Assembly: GCA_947179485.1 (NCBI GenBank)
Contig: OX359250.1
Location: 40,804,600-40,868,599, forward strand
Reading direction: 5' to 3'
Origin: Allacma fusca
Taxonomy: Eukaryota > Arthropoda > Collembola > Symphypleona > Sminthuridae
Length of the DNA stretch: 64,000 nucleotides
A program made the translations under genes and the position numbers. Shown here piece after piece: positions 41,501 to 51,545 of this stretch. Each line of letters opens with the position of its first letter. Position 1 is the first letter of the stretch. Below the pieces are notes generated by a model, which was not told the DNA's origin, ran no database searches, and worked only from the letters and a program-made list of their open reading frames with translations.

Positions 41501-44500
41501 TTATCTCCACAAGTCCACCTCCTTGACGTATGTACTTAGGTAATTACTTTCATCAACTATGGGGTAAGGTCCAGAATGCATTTCAATGACTGTTGGAATT
41601 GGGCTAAGAATGTTGAGGATGGTAAAAACCATTGTGATTGCATGGGTTGTTTTAGATTGAGCCTTTGGAGCAATTTGTCCTCAGCTCTTTCCTCTAACTC
41701 AGACTATTACAGTATCTTATACACCCAGAGATTACAGGGAAGGCATTGGGATGATCCTGTCCGGTAGTAGTTGTTTCCCTATAATTCCAATGAAGTAGGG
41801 ATATAGGTTTAAAGAAAAAGAAGTCCATAGTTTTAGTACAATGGTATAAATATCCACCATTTCAAAATGGTTTTATTGTCATTTTGCTCCCGTAACACAA
41901 TAATTCTTCCCTCAGCCCTCCCCTTTCGATTAGTTGTCTCTCATTTTTCTTTCCTTGAACGTCCCAGTGTAGAAAGACTGTCTTTATAGGATACTAGAAA
42001 AACCATGGAGTTGACGGTTTAAATGGATAATATACTTTTCAAGACAGGAATCCAGAGTATCTAGATAGTTATGATCGGGTTGATAGCGCCGTCAAAATGT
42101 CCCTCGAATTTTCCCTTTCTATTCCTTTACTCTTCATTTCTTCCAGTTTATTTTGATTCCTTTTTCCTGTACTCTTTAGTAATGCGACTTATATCTTTGG
42201 TATTCCAAGGAGTACAGGTATCTTTCCTTTTAGGACCATCTTGCATGTGTATGTGTGAAGGAACTAATATTGTACACTGCAATGAGGAGGAATAGCAGAA
42301 GTAGATTTTTATAGGTTTGCACTGTCTCTCCTCGGATTGTTAGTGGAAGGTGAAGGGAAAGTCAATGGAAGGAGGCAGGGGACCTCCGATGATTCTAACT
42401 TGAGAAATTGAGCGAGTTAAAAAGGATAAATGTACATTCAGACTATTGGTTTCACTTGGAAACTTTACAAGAGAGAACTAGTGCCAGAAGGAATGCAGTG
42501 TAGTAAGTCGTAGATGGACTCCTCCCTAAACAACAGGAGCTATGGATGTACCTATTTGTAACCAGAATTCTAATAAAGGAAGATTTGCTTCATCATGGGT
42601 TTTTCTCTCTTCAATTTTCTTTCATCTCCTTCACTTTTATTTCCTCTTTTAGCTATAAAGCGGGGTTCTAGGGAAAACCAGGAAGTTAAACGAAATCAGG
42701 AGTAAGCATCATCATCATCCAAGTATCTATCTACTAAAATAATTTTGATTTCTTTCCTCGCACACGCGAAACTTGAGGTGCTTCCTCACTCCAACTATAG
42801 GTTCATACATATATACCTACTTAATGTCAGTTTTTGGAATCATACATTCAGCCACTCAGTTTTCAATGTACACTACTTACGCTGCTACAATTTTCAATCC
42901 AAGGAGTTTCTCGGCTTTTCATCACTTCTATTCATTTGTTAGGAATTTATTAGGAAACTTTCTTCAGAAAATCTAGAATGAGTGGAGGAAATAAGAATTC
43001 AAGGAAAAATCTGGAGTTCAGTTTCCTTCCTGCGTTTCTCATTCCATTTGAAACTCGTATGTAAATACTTGTGGGGGTAGTTGCGTATTTTGGTGGGTCT
43101 TGAGCTCACAATATTCTGGAGGTTGGAATTTTATATATTATCGGCTGTCTCTTTGAAAGCCTTGGTGTTTACATAAGCTTGATAAAAAGTCCAAGTCTTC
43201 TGCTGCATTGACGGAGTTCTTTGTAAGAACTGGCATAGCTCTTTTATACTGACGAAACACACCTCCTTGGTAAACTTGAGAGGCATAATGCAAAGGTGAC
43301 TACCGCTAATGAACTATCCACCCATAGACCACTCTAAATGGACCAAATGTATGCGTCACGCTATATAACATTACAAATAATTTACCATCGGATACCCACC
43401 CGATGATGTTCACCAACAGCCGATTATGTTTGTATAGGACTAGAACCTAGTAACCTAGATGTGCAAACCCTAGTGGGCCAGTCTCCAAAGAACCTGTCAC
43501 GGGTGGGAAAATGCCATCCGGTGGTAATTTCCTTATTCCTGCATATTACATGAACCCGCTCAAAAATTAGCTTATTCCCGTTACGGTTACACCTACAAGG
43601 TCCTGGTAACTGGCTTGACTTTAAGTCAACTTTAGTATGCAGTACAAAATATTTTGTGGACGTGCGTTTCCTGGAATCCTGACGGCCCAAGACACAAGTG
43701 AATGAATTATGTTAAATAATCTATTCTACATCTGGAAACCGGCAATAGACTTCGAATCGCTCCTGATGCCAAATGTGGTCAGTTGTGATAGCTTAACCAA
43801 GAGTCTGTTGAAACTTGAGTAAAATATGTGAACTATACGGTTGTACCTCCACGTGGTAGCTTATTATATGTAGCTACCACGTAACAACTTTCTAGCAACG
43901 CATTATTGGTACGAAAAATTTTGCAGTATTTGGTAAATCATTGCATGTGGCATATTTCGTCTAAATAGTATTTTTATTTCAGGTAAATTACAGTCTAACC
44001 CCGTCATCACCGTAACAATTCTCAAGGGACTCTCGGTGTTGTTCTAAAATCTATTTTTGGACATAAACAAGGTGGACCAAGATGTGTGAAAAGTCCTCAC
44101 AAAGGCTCAGTTTTCAAAAACTTGAGATTCGAAAAAAACGCTCCAAGTCATCAACGAAGAGAGTCTTGAAAAATAAAGCATTTACGTACTCTTCGTAAAC
44201 TACAGTAAAGTAATTTTAAGTCAAGGAATTCTTCAACATTATTAGATAGATCTAATTTAACCTGTAAGAAAAAGATGGAAGAGTCAAGCTTGGGAAAAAT
44301 AAGCCCGGTGTGCAGATGGGTCGGGTTCTTAAACCGCAATTTCCGCCTCACTATTTGACTCTTAAATGTGAGGTGAAGGCAGAATGCAAAGGAGAATGTA
44401 TTGAAGGGGCGCAAGCCTTGGGTTCAATTTGGAATAATTCCTTATTTCATTATAAGACTCACGCAACTGAATGAATGGATTAGTAAGAGTTAACCAGAGG

Positions 44501-47500
44501 TGAGTATACAGTACTCTAGAAGTGCGTACAGTGTACTCTTGCTCAATCCCTATTTCATATCGTTGTCCTCTAGGAGCAAAAATTATTGGACGAATTCCCT
44601 TTTTGCTAATTGATAATAATTATTCTTCTCCTTCGAAGAGCATGCCATTTTAGGAGTCAGTTTTTTTTCCTTGAGGGATGCTCTTACACTGAGAGTACAC
44701 TGTTATAAGTTCTCCTGGACGACCCGGATGTAATAATAATAAAGACAAATTAAAGGTTAGCAACGCGGGAACATTATTTCATCAAGAAAATGTTGGAAAC
44801 AAAATTCGTTAAGCCTATAGCAATACTCCAATGAGTTTCAGTGGCGAGATGTTTTACTATTTCCTTATTAATTTATTATGTAGTTTAGCCCAAAATGTTA
44901 TTTTCATATAATTAAATTAGTTACTACATGAAAACTGACTGTACATAGCTCAGTTTCATAGGGGAATGAACAGCACAGAGAAAAGTTGGTCGAATTGATT
45001 ACAAGCGCTTATCCCTGCCACTAATGTCCTCAGGGAAGCTACAGAGCTTCCAGTAATTACTTGCTGGAAATAATGCATGCATGCACTCCGGTAGCTTTGC
45101 TATTAGTTCAACTCTACTTATTGTCCAGGTTCCAGAAATTCCGGGGTACGAAGTCCCTTACGCCTCCATTTAATTAATCTATCCAATTTGATCACGCAAA
45201 TTGGCTTACTCTCCATAAATACATACGCACAATGAGGAAGGGTACAACTGAACTAGCACTAAATGGATCACCCTTAATTGCAAAAGACGTATTCATCTTT
45301 AGCTCATATTAGTAGATACGTGTGTGTCTCTGTAAATCATAAGATGTACGATCAACTTTCAATCTCAGGGATTCTAGCTCAAGGATGTTTTGACACGAGA
45401 TAACTTCGAAGATTATATGGGGCTGTCAGGTGGATCCAGGAATTAAGAATCTAGAAGTAGGATGAATTCCAGGAAGGAATAAAAGAAGGATTTGTAGTCA
45501 AAGCTCATATGTTATTTGTGGTGAAAGGTTTTTTTTTTTTTTGCTTCCAGGGATGTTGAGCACTGTAAGCTCCGAGGCATCTGTATTGATCCTGACGTTG
45601 ATTACCTTGGACAGGTACCTGTCCATTGTGAGACCCTTTGCAGCGGAGAGGTCAAGAGCGTCCATCAGTCCGGCTTTGGCGATTATCAGTTTCCTATGGA
45701 TTGTGTCTTTCTCACTGTCCTACCTTCCTCTCTCGGGATATTTCTTCCAGTTCTTTGGACCGGATTTCTACTCCACGAACGGCCTCTGCCTCCCACTCCA
45801 TATTCATAATCCTTTCGATCCCGCCTGGGAGTACTCCTTCTTCCTCTTCGTCATCCTCAACTCCACAGCATTCTCATTCATTTGCTTTGCGTACTGGAGA
45901 ATGCTCCGGATCATACAGTCATCGTCGTTGACCATCCGGAGTACGCAGCAGAAACAGGATACTCTTTTGGCGAAAAGGTTCGGTCTCGTTGTCCTCACGG
46001 ATTTCCTGTGCTGGGCTCCGGTTATCATTGCCAAAACCTTGGCCATGTCGGGTGAGTCCCGTTTATACTGTTCTACACTATTATTAATAACAGGACATTT
46101 ATTTTTATTTTCCCTCGCACAACAGAGCAGCTCATGCCTAATCCACTTCCAGACCTGTAGTGCCATTTATTTTCAGTGGGGGGTGGGGACTGTTTGTCCA
46201 GAACTGCTAATACAAAAATAAACTACACGGCTCAGTCATAAATACTGACCTACTAAAAAGTCAACAGACTGAACAAATACAAAGTTGGATGATCATGTAA
46301 TTGCTGTAGGTGTAATTACTAGTAATATCTACTTGAGCTACTGAAGCAATATAATTCTCCGAGCACAGCCTCTCACTCATTGTGAGTGAACAGTCAATGC
46401 CGTTTGGTAATAATAGGAACGCCTGGGACGAAATAATGACACTGACGCAGGATTGTTTTGTTATAAACGGGAATGCAATTTGCTTCGGAGGATTTGAGTA
46501 GATTTGCACCAGTGGTGCGTTATTGCTTTATTGTTCTATGTGGATGTGCATTCTGTTGCTGACCATGTATTACAACTCATTCTTGCTCATATAAGTATAA
46601 AGCAATTATAGACAGTCTTGTGCCTCAAACAAGGTATGTGCATTCACATGTTTTGGTTTTGTGTTTGTAACATAACATTTATGGTAATTATGCTGCCTTG
46701 TTTTCGAAATGTTCCAAGACCTTGGAAATATAATGTACAATAATATTATTATTACTGTTCCGCAAATTTTTTTATGACAAGCATTCCATCGCTTCAGCGA
46801 CATTCGAAAATATTGTGGTAGGTTATATAAAAGTGGCCATTGTCATTTCAGAGAGAAGATGGAATTATTATAAAATACGTAATATTGAAAAAATTTAAAT
46901 AGCAAAGGATTTTCAAGCCCTCACTTAATTATTTCCAGTTACCATTTTTCCAGCAGCTCTCTGGAGTTGACATCAATATTTACGCTGTTCATCCAATAAG
47001 GGGCATCGAAATACGTCTACAGATCATACAGTATTTGAACTTCAAAGCCGTTTGCATGAGAACTACAAACGTACTCTTGTGTTTAATTTGACATAAAATG
47101 CTTAATGTAGTCAAAAAGGGAAACGGATACATGAAATGGGGAAAGTATAGTTGAAAGCTAACGCTGAATAAAATGATTGAGGAGAATTGGACAAGTGACA
47201 TGAAACAAATGTGTTTTGCACTTGACAGTAGAATGACAGGGATTCAAATCTTCTCTACCCTTCAACTTCAACCTTCCAGCTAGCTCTTTCAACTTTGACT
47301 AATTGTTAGATCAATCAAATTTATTACACTGGAAGAGAACCTCGCTGTGCATTCGCAACTGTAACTTGCGATGATTGACGTTGATTATTTGGACATTAAA
47401 TCCTTTTTACCTTCCCCCATGATTTTGTTTTCTTTTACTTCTAAATTGTTAAATAGTCAGAAAGTCAGGGGTCAAATACGAGGAAAATAGTCGGTATTTC

Positions 47501-50500
47501 TAGGGATTTTGAAAACAACTTTTTTTACACCATTTTAATCACATGTTTTGCTCCTGAAAATGTAAATTTTGACTTGTGGTAATAACACGACATATTAAGA
47601 ATTTCCCATAAAATTTACTTTAGTTTACCCTGCATCTGCATTTTTTATCGCGGCTAGTATTTGCGTGGAAAATTGCTACATTAACTTTCCCATCCAGTGC
47701 ATTTTCCTCACTTTCGCCCCTGACAAGGAATTTCTCCTAACCTTCTTTCCAATTTTTCCCGACCATGTCCGAAATTTCAAACGCAGTGTCCTGAGAGATA
47801 GCTTTCTGAATTTTGTTTTGTACCAACCAGTATCAATGTATCAAACAATTTTATGAAACAATTTGATTCCGTAACAATTTGAAATCCCTAAAACATTAAT
47901 TGTAAGATCTTGGTTCAAGTAATATTTGATCCCTGTAGCCTCAAATTTTGACCCAAATTACACAACATCTGGGAAGGATTTTGCAGAAAATTAGAGGAAA
48001 TGAACATTAGATATAATTTCCCATTAAACGAGCTAGTTATGAGGGAAATGTTTTATGACATCATGTACATATCTATGTTTTAACACTAGTTGTAAGTTCA
48101 CTGGAATGGAGAACTGACTATTTAAATAAATGAATGATTGTATAGCTAGTACATATAGAAAATTGAGCCACTGACCGGAAATTCTAACTCGATGAATATG
48201 CTTCCATTTCAAGGAGAACTGCAGATATCCCCAAATATTTCTAGGTACTTATTATACATACCTCTTTCCGCAATAAACACTGTACGTCAGCTATGTATGT
48301 AGATATGTATGAGTGAATACAATATTGTAGATTCATAGTGTTGGAGACATTTTGATTTACTGGCAACTATTGTCATGTTACAAGCAATAGGAACACTGGT
48401 AATTCTTTTGTTTCCAGAGGGTCCTTTTTAATTTCATATTCGGAGTCACTGATAGCAAGCGTTATGAGATAAAAGTGCGAGAATTCCAGAACAATGGAGA
48501 CGGCATTGATTCCACAAGACTAAAGGCATGGATGTCGGGCTGGTTGGCAGGAGAACAAGAAAGTGCTTGGAGAGCGTAATAAAGAGAGTACGACATTTAA
48601 AAATCACACAAAAACCACAGGGGAAAATATATTCATACTAGACAGGATATTTGGAAGTACTCACGTCAAGTTTCTCACAATTTTTCCCAAAATATATATT
48701 TTCCTAACATTTACGCACTGCATCAAGTATGTACCCTGCAAGTGCTTTTGCCTTCTCCTAAAGTAACCAAGAGTAAGGCTGGCAATGACCTTGACTATTT
48801 CTACAACAACGGGATGTCACATCCCGGATGTCAAATTCACTTGCAAACTTTTAATACTTATTGTTACAGACACTTTCCTTGCAGAATACAAATCAGATAG
48901 CAGATCAGACAGAATGTAGTAGACTAGTACACTGTCTGTGGGCCTGTCCCAGGCCTCCAGCGACTTTTCATTATGATGGTCTGTGCAAAAGTACGATTCG
49001 TTGGTCTTTACGTGTATCTTTATCCCATTCCATGAAAAAATTCATCCTACAATTTTTTATCTTATCTCCAACCTGACAGTCGTTCTCTTCTGGTACTATT
49101 GTCATCTCTTCCTTTCCTTCCCCTCTAAAAGAGTTAGGAGATATTTCGGAGGGATTATCGCCAAAGGTCTTATGTCGGCGGAGGGCTTACCTCCGGAGGG
49201 ATTATTTCCTCAAGGGATTGTGTTGGAATAAATTTTTCCAGAGTGATTATTTCAGAGGGAAAATCTCTGAACACAAAATTATAGGATGGATTTTTTGATG
49301 GCAAGTGATAAAAATAATTACACAACTAGCCAATCATACTGTGACAAAGACCATCATAATGAAAAGTAAATTTAGACAAGGGGGACACGGATTTGAACTT
49401 CAACTTCTACAGTACACCTTGCTTTGTGATTTGCGAACTCATTTCAACAATGCGTGCAGTACACCAAAGTACACACACTTCTTACAAATGCAATCACCCC
49501 AGTCCGATTAGAAAAATTAACATTTCGTTGTTTTTGTAATAATTGTATGCTAATGGGTGCTCCTAATACGCTACTACAAGAGAAGGTACAAACCCATGTG
49601 AAATATCCAGGTATTCTATGGAGTGGACAAATTATTCATTGACACAATAAATGCCAATTCGTCGTGTCTCCCAAAAGAACTAAATATTTTGTCCTACTTA
49701 CATTTCCCTACGAGCATACTGTTCTAAGAGTTATTTATTTATATGTTTACTATTATTGTGAAAAAGAGAGAAATAACCTGAATGAGCACATATCCTAGGC
49801 AACCTTTCCTTCCTGGGCTTTCCTGTACTGAGTACTGTGGTACAAACAGTTTACTCCAATGTGATTAGAAACAATGTCATCAATCACGTCTGTCAAATCG
49901 GGGCTTACCAACGACTAAACCATTACAGTGTCACTTACTTCCCACTTTGATGAATTTAAGTAAAAACTCTGACGGATTCGGGGGGTTGGAAGTGGCTGTT
50001 ACCCCAATATCTTTTGTGGAATATCATTCAAGTATTTGAGACACTTAGAAACTCGGATAAGAAATAGAGATAATTGGCTCCATGTGAAATTGACATTTGG
50101 GTTGAAATAAGTTTGGGCTCTGTTTCAGGTGTGGCCATCCCTTCAACTATGTACGCTTGGTTGGCCGTCTTTGTACTACCTGTCAACTCCGCTCTGAATC
50201 CGATTATTTACACAATGACGACGAAACTCTTTAAACAACAAGTAAGCTGTAATATTAAAGTGGATCAGAGCCTATTTTCTGATTTGAATCAATCCATTTT
50301 TCATTGTCTGCATCTAGACACTGAATAATCAGCATATAACCAATAACTCCAGATGTAGAGGATATATATTGTCTTAGAAAAATTTACAATAATTCCAAGT
50401 TGGGCTTGGTTCGAATTTGGCAGAATAACTAATCAATGTCAACAGATAATCGTTTCTAAAGGGAATGATGCGGAAAACCTTGAGTATAGCTTCCATGGAA

Positions 50501-51409
50501 GTATTTTGAGACAATTCGGGAAACTGTGTTGTTTTTCTTAGAGCCCAGTTTGTTCCTCTGTCCTGAAATAAACATATCCAAAAAACAATGACTAGAGGGA
50601 ATGTTCTCTCTGATGTACTTAAGTCAAGCAAAGATCACGAACCAGTTCAAAAGACAAGGTTCACGATTGTAAAAATCTTTTATTTTGATTGAATTTTCCC
50701 AGCCATTGCACCCCTTTTTGGCTGTTTTATATTCTACTCTCAGTTTAATAATTTTTTTATATTGACTAATAACTTTCTTCTATATTGAAGAGTTGCTACA
50801 AATGTGTCGAAATTGCAGGACTACTTGTTTTTAAATTTCGGGATCAACTGACAATAAGTGTAATGACATCATGAGCATATGTAGTGAACGTAAGGCTATT
50901 GAGTTCATTTTGTTTCAGATGTCAAAGCTGACCGTTGGATTCAGAAAGAAACTCCGGCGACCAGGCCAACTGGATGACTCCACGGCTTCCTCGTCATTCT
51001 TTTACAGGAATAGGACAACACGACGGGTAAAAGAATTGTCTACTTGAATCTATGTATGTGATCAGTCACTGGGTTGTTCATCTTTGACTCTGTTGATGGC
51101 TTCCTCTGTTTTCAGACTTTCACGACCTCATTCGGGAGTTCTCTGAGAAACTCCTCCATGAAGCAAAGTTCACGCCGAACGACTGTGAGAAGTCCGGGGC
51201 ACTCTCAGAAATCCCTCCCAGGTCAGAGTCCTGTCTGTGGGAATGGGAATGGGAGCAGCAGTGTGGGGGGAAGTGGACAGATCCATCCAATTTCTACGAA
51301 TGTCATCAGTTCTCCAGTTGCTATGACCGTAGTAGCTACATCTATGTCTGATGTTTACAAATCTAATTCCTCCCCTGTACGAACCATAACGACCATTGTA
51401 CCCATGTAA
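8329..51409 (+). CDS. Relaxin-family-receptor-like LGR (LDLa + LRR + 7TM GPCR), 17 exons, 5' partial
   Basis: Seventeen GT-AG exons join without a frame break and give at least 907 residues (numbered from the first full codon at 8331). Order: an LDLa module with six Cys and the DCPDNSDE calcium motif (42-78); a long linker; an LRR N-cap with Cys 185, 187 and 194; about ten LRRs of 24 residues; a hinge with CWWAPHVRSC; TM1-TM7 with NLALADLLMG in TM2, TLDRY (588-592), TNGLCLPLH in ECL2, AKRFGLVVLTDFLCW before and in TM6, and NPIIY (760-764); and a Ser-rich tail. This order, and hinge sequences such as HIYF and DGISS, match vertebrate RXFP1/2 and insect Lgr3/Lgr4 (type C LGRs), plasma-membrane receptors for relaxin/insulin-like peptides, usually Gs-coupled. 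Whether it is the Lgr3 or Lgr4 orthologue is not settled. The signal-peptide exon is not identified. A polyA signal lies at 51546. Confidence 0.93.
8682..8771 (+). CDS. receptor exon: start of LDLa-LRR linker
   Basis: Acceptor TCCCAG, donor AAAT|GTGAGT, phase 1-1. It encodes KNFWDSLFF and EDVEDLEEITCK, resembling the RXFP1 linker region that follows the LDLa module. Confidence 0.85.
8772..12898 (+). other. receptor intron 2 (4.1 kb)
   Basis: No supported gene inside. ORFs such as 12047-12415 (+) and 11119-11425 (both strands) look like chance frames. AT-rich tracts with TATTTTGTA words lie near 9430-9700 and 11000-11040. Confidence 0.6.
12899..13208 (+). CDS. receptor exon: extended basic linker and LRR N-cap
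   Basis: Acceptor TTATAG, donor TT|GTAAGT, phase 1 to 2. The last third encodes the Cys-rich LRR N-cap (TECLCVSEKLFC, then NLSSIPRDVEF), aligning with the CLCQG...C and VP...VT pattern of RXFP1. The first two thirds add about 75 residues with a polybasic stretch (GKGKEIGKRGKKLR) and Ser/Thr/Pro- and acid-rich sequence, with no counterpart of that length in vertebrate RXFPs that I recall. Confidence 0.85.
13413..13481 (+). CDS. receptor exon: LRR 1
   Basis: 69 nt, phase 2-2, acceptor TCTGTAG, donor CT|GTAAGA. It encodes DLDGSRVSLQDFSNIDFPQL, a degenerate first LRR one residue shorter than the 24-residue unit. Confidence 0.82.
13482..17527 (+). other. receptor intron 4 (4.0 kb)
   Basis: No supported gene. 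Overlapping ORFs on both strands at 16202-16468 and 17046-17423 look like chance frames with no domain. Confidence 0.6.
17528..17599 (+). CDS. receptor exon: LRR 2
   Basis: 72 nt, phase 2-2, acceptor TTTCCAG, donor CT|GTAAGT. It encodes one LRR (GFIEEIHPGAFSRLRKLATL) with the usual Leu/Phe spacing. Confidence 0.9.
18271..18895 (+). pseudogene. hAT transposase C-terminal fragment, split by MITE
   Basis: Before the MITE the frame reads KYPNMERMAREFLGIPGIP. After it the frame resumes as IERAFSLAP and meets a stop at about 18893. This matches the hAT family C-terminal dimerisation motif (a Tyr-Pro, then Met-Ala-Arg-x-Phe-Leu, then Ser/Ile-Glu-Arg-x-Phe-Ser). The 500-bp MITE sits inside this motif with an ATTCCTAT duplication. 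The rest of the transposase is not visible, so it is a non-functional remnant. Confidence 0.8.
18357..18856. mobile_element. 500-bp hAT-type MITE, copy 2 (nested)
   Basis: Same ends (TAGTGGTCGGA / TCCGACCACTA) and same 500-bp length as the copy at 3259-3758, differing only by scattered substitutions. It is flanked by the 8-bp duplication ATTCCTAT (18349-18356 and 18857-18864). It is inserted in the transposase remnant of an older hAT element. Confidence 0.95.
19473..19489. repeat. (AT)n microsatellite
   Basis: A short pure AT dinucleotide run in receptor intron 5. Confidence 0.8.
20055..20338. mobile_element. cluster of Tc1/mariner-like MITE ends, decayed
   Basis: AGAGTGCACCGTA (20091-20103) preceded by TTGCCATTTTAGGGATGATC resembles the right end of the MITEs at 44529 and 52658. 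TACGGTGCAC (20153-20162) is an exact inverse of GTGCACCGTA, and GAGTGCACTGTA occurs at 20329-20340. This suggests one or two overlapping relics with CAGTGCACTC-type ends, but boundaries are unsure. Confidence 0.45.
20876..21019 (+). CDS. receptor exon: LRRs 3 and 4
   Basis: 144 nt, phase 2-2, acceptor TTCCAG, donor CT|GTGAGT. It encodes two 24-residue LRRs (HLTNNRLSSIP... and LFLGYNQLTSLH...), so one ancestral intron seems missing here. Confidence 0.92.
21167..21238 (+). CDS. receptor exon: LRR 5
   Basis: 72 nt, phase 2-2, acceptor TTCCAG, donor TT|GTAAGT. It encodes DLRHNKISEIPTGVFAPLMF, a canonical LRR. Confidence 0.92.
21239..23895 (+). other. receptor intron 7 (2.7 kb)
   Basis: No supported gene. 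An antisense 120-codon frame (21349-21711) with a hydrophobic middle and overlapping frames at 22153-22646 match no family I know and are probably chance. Confidence 0.55.
23896..24039 (+). CDS. receptor exon: LRRs 6 and 7
   Basis: 144 nt, phase 2-2, acceptor ATACAG, donor TT|GTAAGC. It encodes HLSHNEVKSISSVLFQGLNR and LSLSGNSISTIHEGTFENLT, two LRRs fused in one exon. Confidence 0.92.
24247..24318 (+). CDS. receptor exon: LRR 8
   Basis: 72 nt, phase 2-2, acceptor TTCCAG, donor TT|GTAAGT. It encodes FLSWNKLTVLEDRTFCNLHS. Confidence 0.9.
24319..26634 (+). other. receptor intron 9 (2.3 kb)
   Basis: Nothing recognised beyond simple AT-rich sequence. The ORF at 25272-25598 has a short acidic run but no domain. 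Confidence 0.6.
26635..26706 (+). CDS. receptor exon: LRR 9
   Basis: 72 nt, phase 2-2, acceptor TTGCAG, donor TT|GTAAGT. It encodes NLKDNEIVRIDPGAFTCLNR, a canonical LRR. Confidence 0.92.
26707..29838 (+). other. receptor intron 10 (3.1 kb)
   Basis: No supported gene or repeat element; short ORFs on both strands look random. Confidence 0.55.
29839..29916 (+). CDS. receptor exon: LRR 10
   Basis: 78 nt, phase 2-2, acceptor TTAAAG, donor AT|GTACGT. It encodes NLERNRFGELDKPRLIFENL, a slightly longer last LRR. The joined codon gives HIYF across the next junction, as in RXFP1. Confidence 0.9.
31872..32443 (+). mobile_element. probable retroposon (SINE or LINE 3' end) with ATAC tail
   Basis: A block of about 570 bp that is less AT-rich than its surroundings ends GTGGGACCCCCTAAA and then an (ATAC)n microsatellite (32420-32443). 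A 3' microsatellite tail is typical of RTE/CR1-type LINEs and their SINEs. On the minus strand a region near 31945-31975 has tRNA-like wording (GGTAGCGTTATGGTGC). No reverse transcriptase frame is visible. A second copy would be needed to prove it. Confidence 0.45.
32420..32443. repeat. (ATAC)n microsatellite
   Basis: Six perfect tetranucleotide units at the 3' edge of the probable retroposon. Confidence 0.9.
34336..34452 (+). CDS. receptor exon: LRR C-cap and hinge
   Basis: 117 nt, phase 2-2, acceptor CCCCAG, donor TG|GTAAGT. It encodes YFDHFWMCWWAPHVRSCDPK then GDGISSVDNLLDNIILRSC. Compared with the RXFP1 hinge, the two Cys around APHVRSC and the DGISS signature are kept. It joins directly to TM1. 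Confidence 0.93.
34453..38535 (+). other. receptor intron 12 (4.1 kb)
   Basis: Contains the MITE relic at 35230-35405; otherwise nothing supported. Confidence 0.6.
35230..35405. mobile_element. Tc1/mariner-like MITE relic
   Basis: 176 bp, starting CAGTGTCCTCT and ending GATCACTG, with TA on both sides (35228-35229, 35406-35407). The inner words GAGCGTGCCATTGTAGGAG match GAGCATGCCATTTTAGGAG in the 44529 copy. There is no ORF. Confidence 0.65.
38536..38768 (+). CDS. receptor exon: TM1, TM2, ECL1, start of TM3
   Basis: 233 nt, phase 2 to 1, acceptor CACCAG, donor TCGG|GTGAGC. It encodes CVWLMGLIGVAGNLFVIV (TM1 with the GN motif), IKNLALADLLMGVFLLSI (TM2 with LAxAD) and an ECL1 with VRFRGEF as in RXFP1 (LKFRGEY), ending at the conserved TM3 cysteine (CQFSG). 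Confidence 0.95.
38769..45550 (+). other. receptor intron 13 (6.8 kb)
   Basis: The longest intron. It contains a MITE relic (44529-44702) and an 11-bp inverted repeat ACGTGGTAGCT / AGCTACCACGT at 43851-43882. The 144-codon frame at 39203-39637 has no recognisable domain. A block at 43424-43690 may be repeat-derived but was not assigned. Confidence 0.55.
44529..44702. mobile_element. Tc1/mariner-like MITE relic
   Basis: 174 bp, with ends CAGTGTACTC and GAGTACACTG (perfect 10-bp inverted repeat) and TA before the left end. The inner part shares GAGCATGCCATTTTAGGAG and the GGATGCTCTTA-type segment with the 35230 and 52658 copies. There is no ORF. Confidence 0.75.
45551..46051 (+). CDS. receptor exon: TM3 to TM6
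   Basis: 501 nt, phase 1-1, acceptor TTCCAG after a T-run, donor TCGG|GTGAGT. It encodes the rest of TM3 with TLDRYLSIV (DRY, where RXFP1 has EKY), TM4 (LWIVSFSLSYLPLS), ECL2 with TNGLCLPLH, TM5, ICL3 and TM6 (AKRFGLVVLTDFLCWAPV). All are hallmarks of glycoprotein-hormone/relaxin LGRs. Confidence 0.96.
46052..50128 (+). other. receptor intron 14 (4.1 kb)
   Basis: No supported gene or element. A patch at 49150-49260 repeats GGAGGGATTAT-like words three times imperfectly. Confidence 0.55.
50129..50241 (+). CDS. receptor exon: TM7
   Basis: 113 nt, phase 1 to 0, acceptor TTTCAG, donor CAA|GTAAGC. It encodes AWLAVFVLPVNSALNPIIYT with the NPxxY motif and the start of helix 8 (TKLFKQQ). Confidence 0.95.
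50919..51026 (+). CDS. receptor exon: proximal C-tail
   Basis: 108 nt, phase 0-0, acceptor TTTCAG, donor CGG|GTAAAA. It encodes a basic juxtamembrane stretch (GFRKKLRRPG) followed by Ser-rich sequence. Phase 0 on both sides means skipping would keep the frame. Confidence 0.85.
51116..51409 (+). CDS. receptor exon: distal C-tail and stop
   Basis: 294 nt to TAA, acceptor TTTTCAG. It encodes a Ser/Thr/Gly-rich tail (for example GNGNGSSSVGGSG) ending TIVPM. Many Ser/Thr residues could be phosphorylated for desensitisation; this is inferred from composition only. Confidence 0.85.
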   Translation, partial: TFTTSFGSSLRNSSMKQSSRRTTVRSPGHSQKSLPGQSPVCGNGNGSSSVGGSGQIHPISTNVISSPVAMTVVATSMSDVYKSNSSPVRTITTIVPM

Positions 51410-51545
51410 TTGTACCAATTGAATTCTCATGTGAATGCACAAGAGTAAGTGCTTCAGTACTTACTAGTATCAGCCATTGGGGCAATCATTATTAAGAACT
51501 CCCATTCCAAAGTCTCATGTACCATGCCCTTGCCCTTGTAACATT

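Noticed and set aside
45804-46166. 120-codon antisense ORF over TM3-TM6
   Set aside because: It is the antisense shadow of the conserved GPCR exon.
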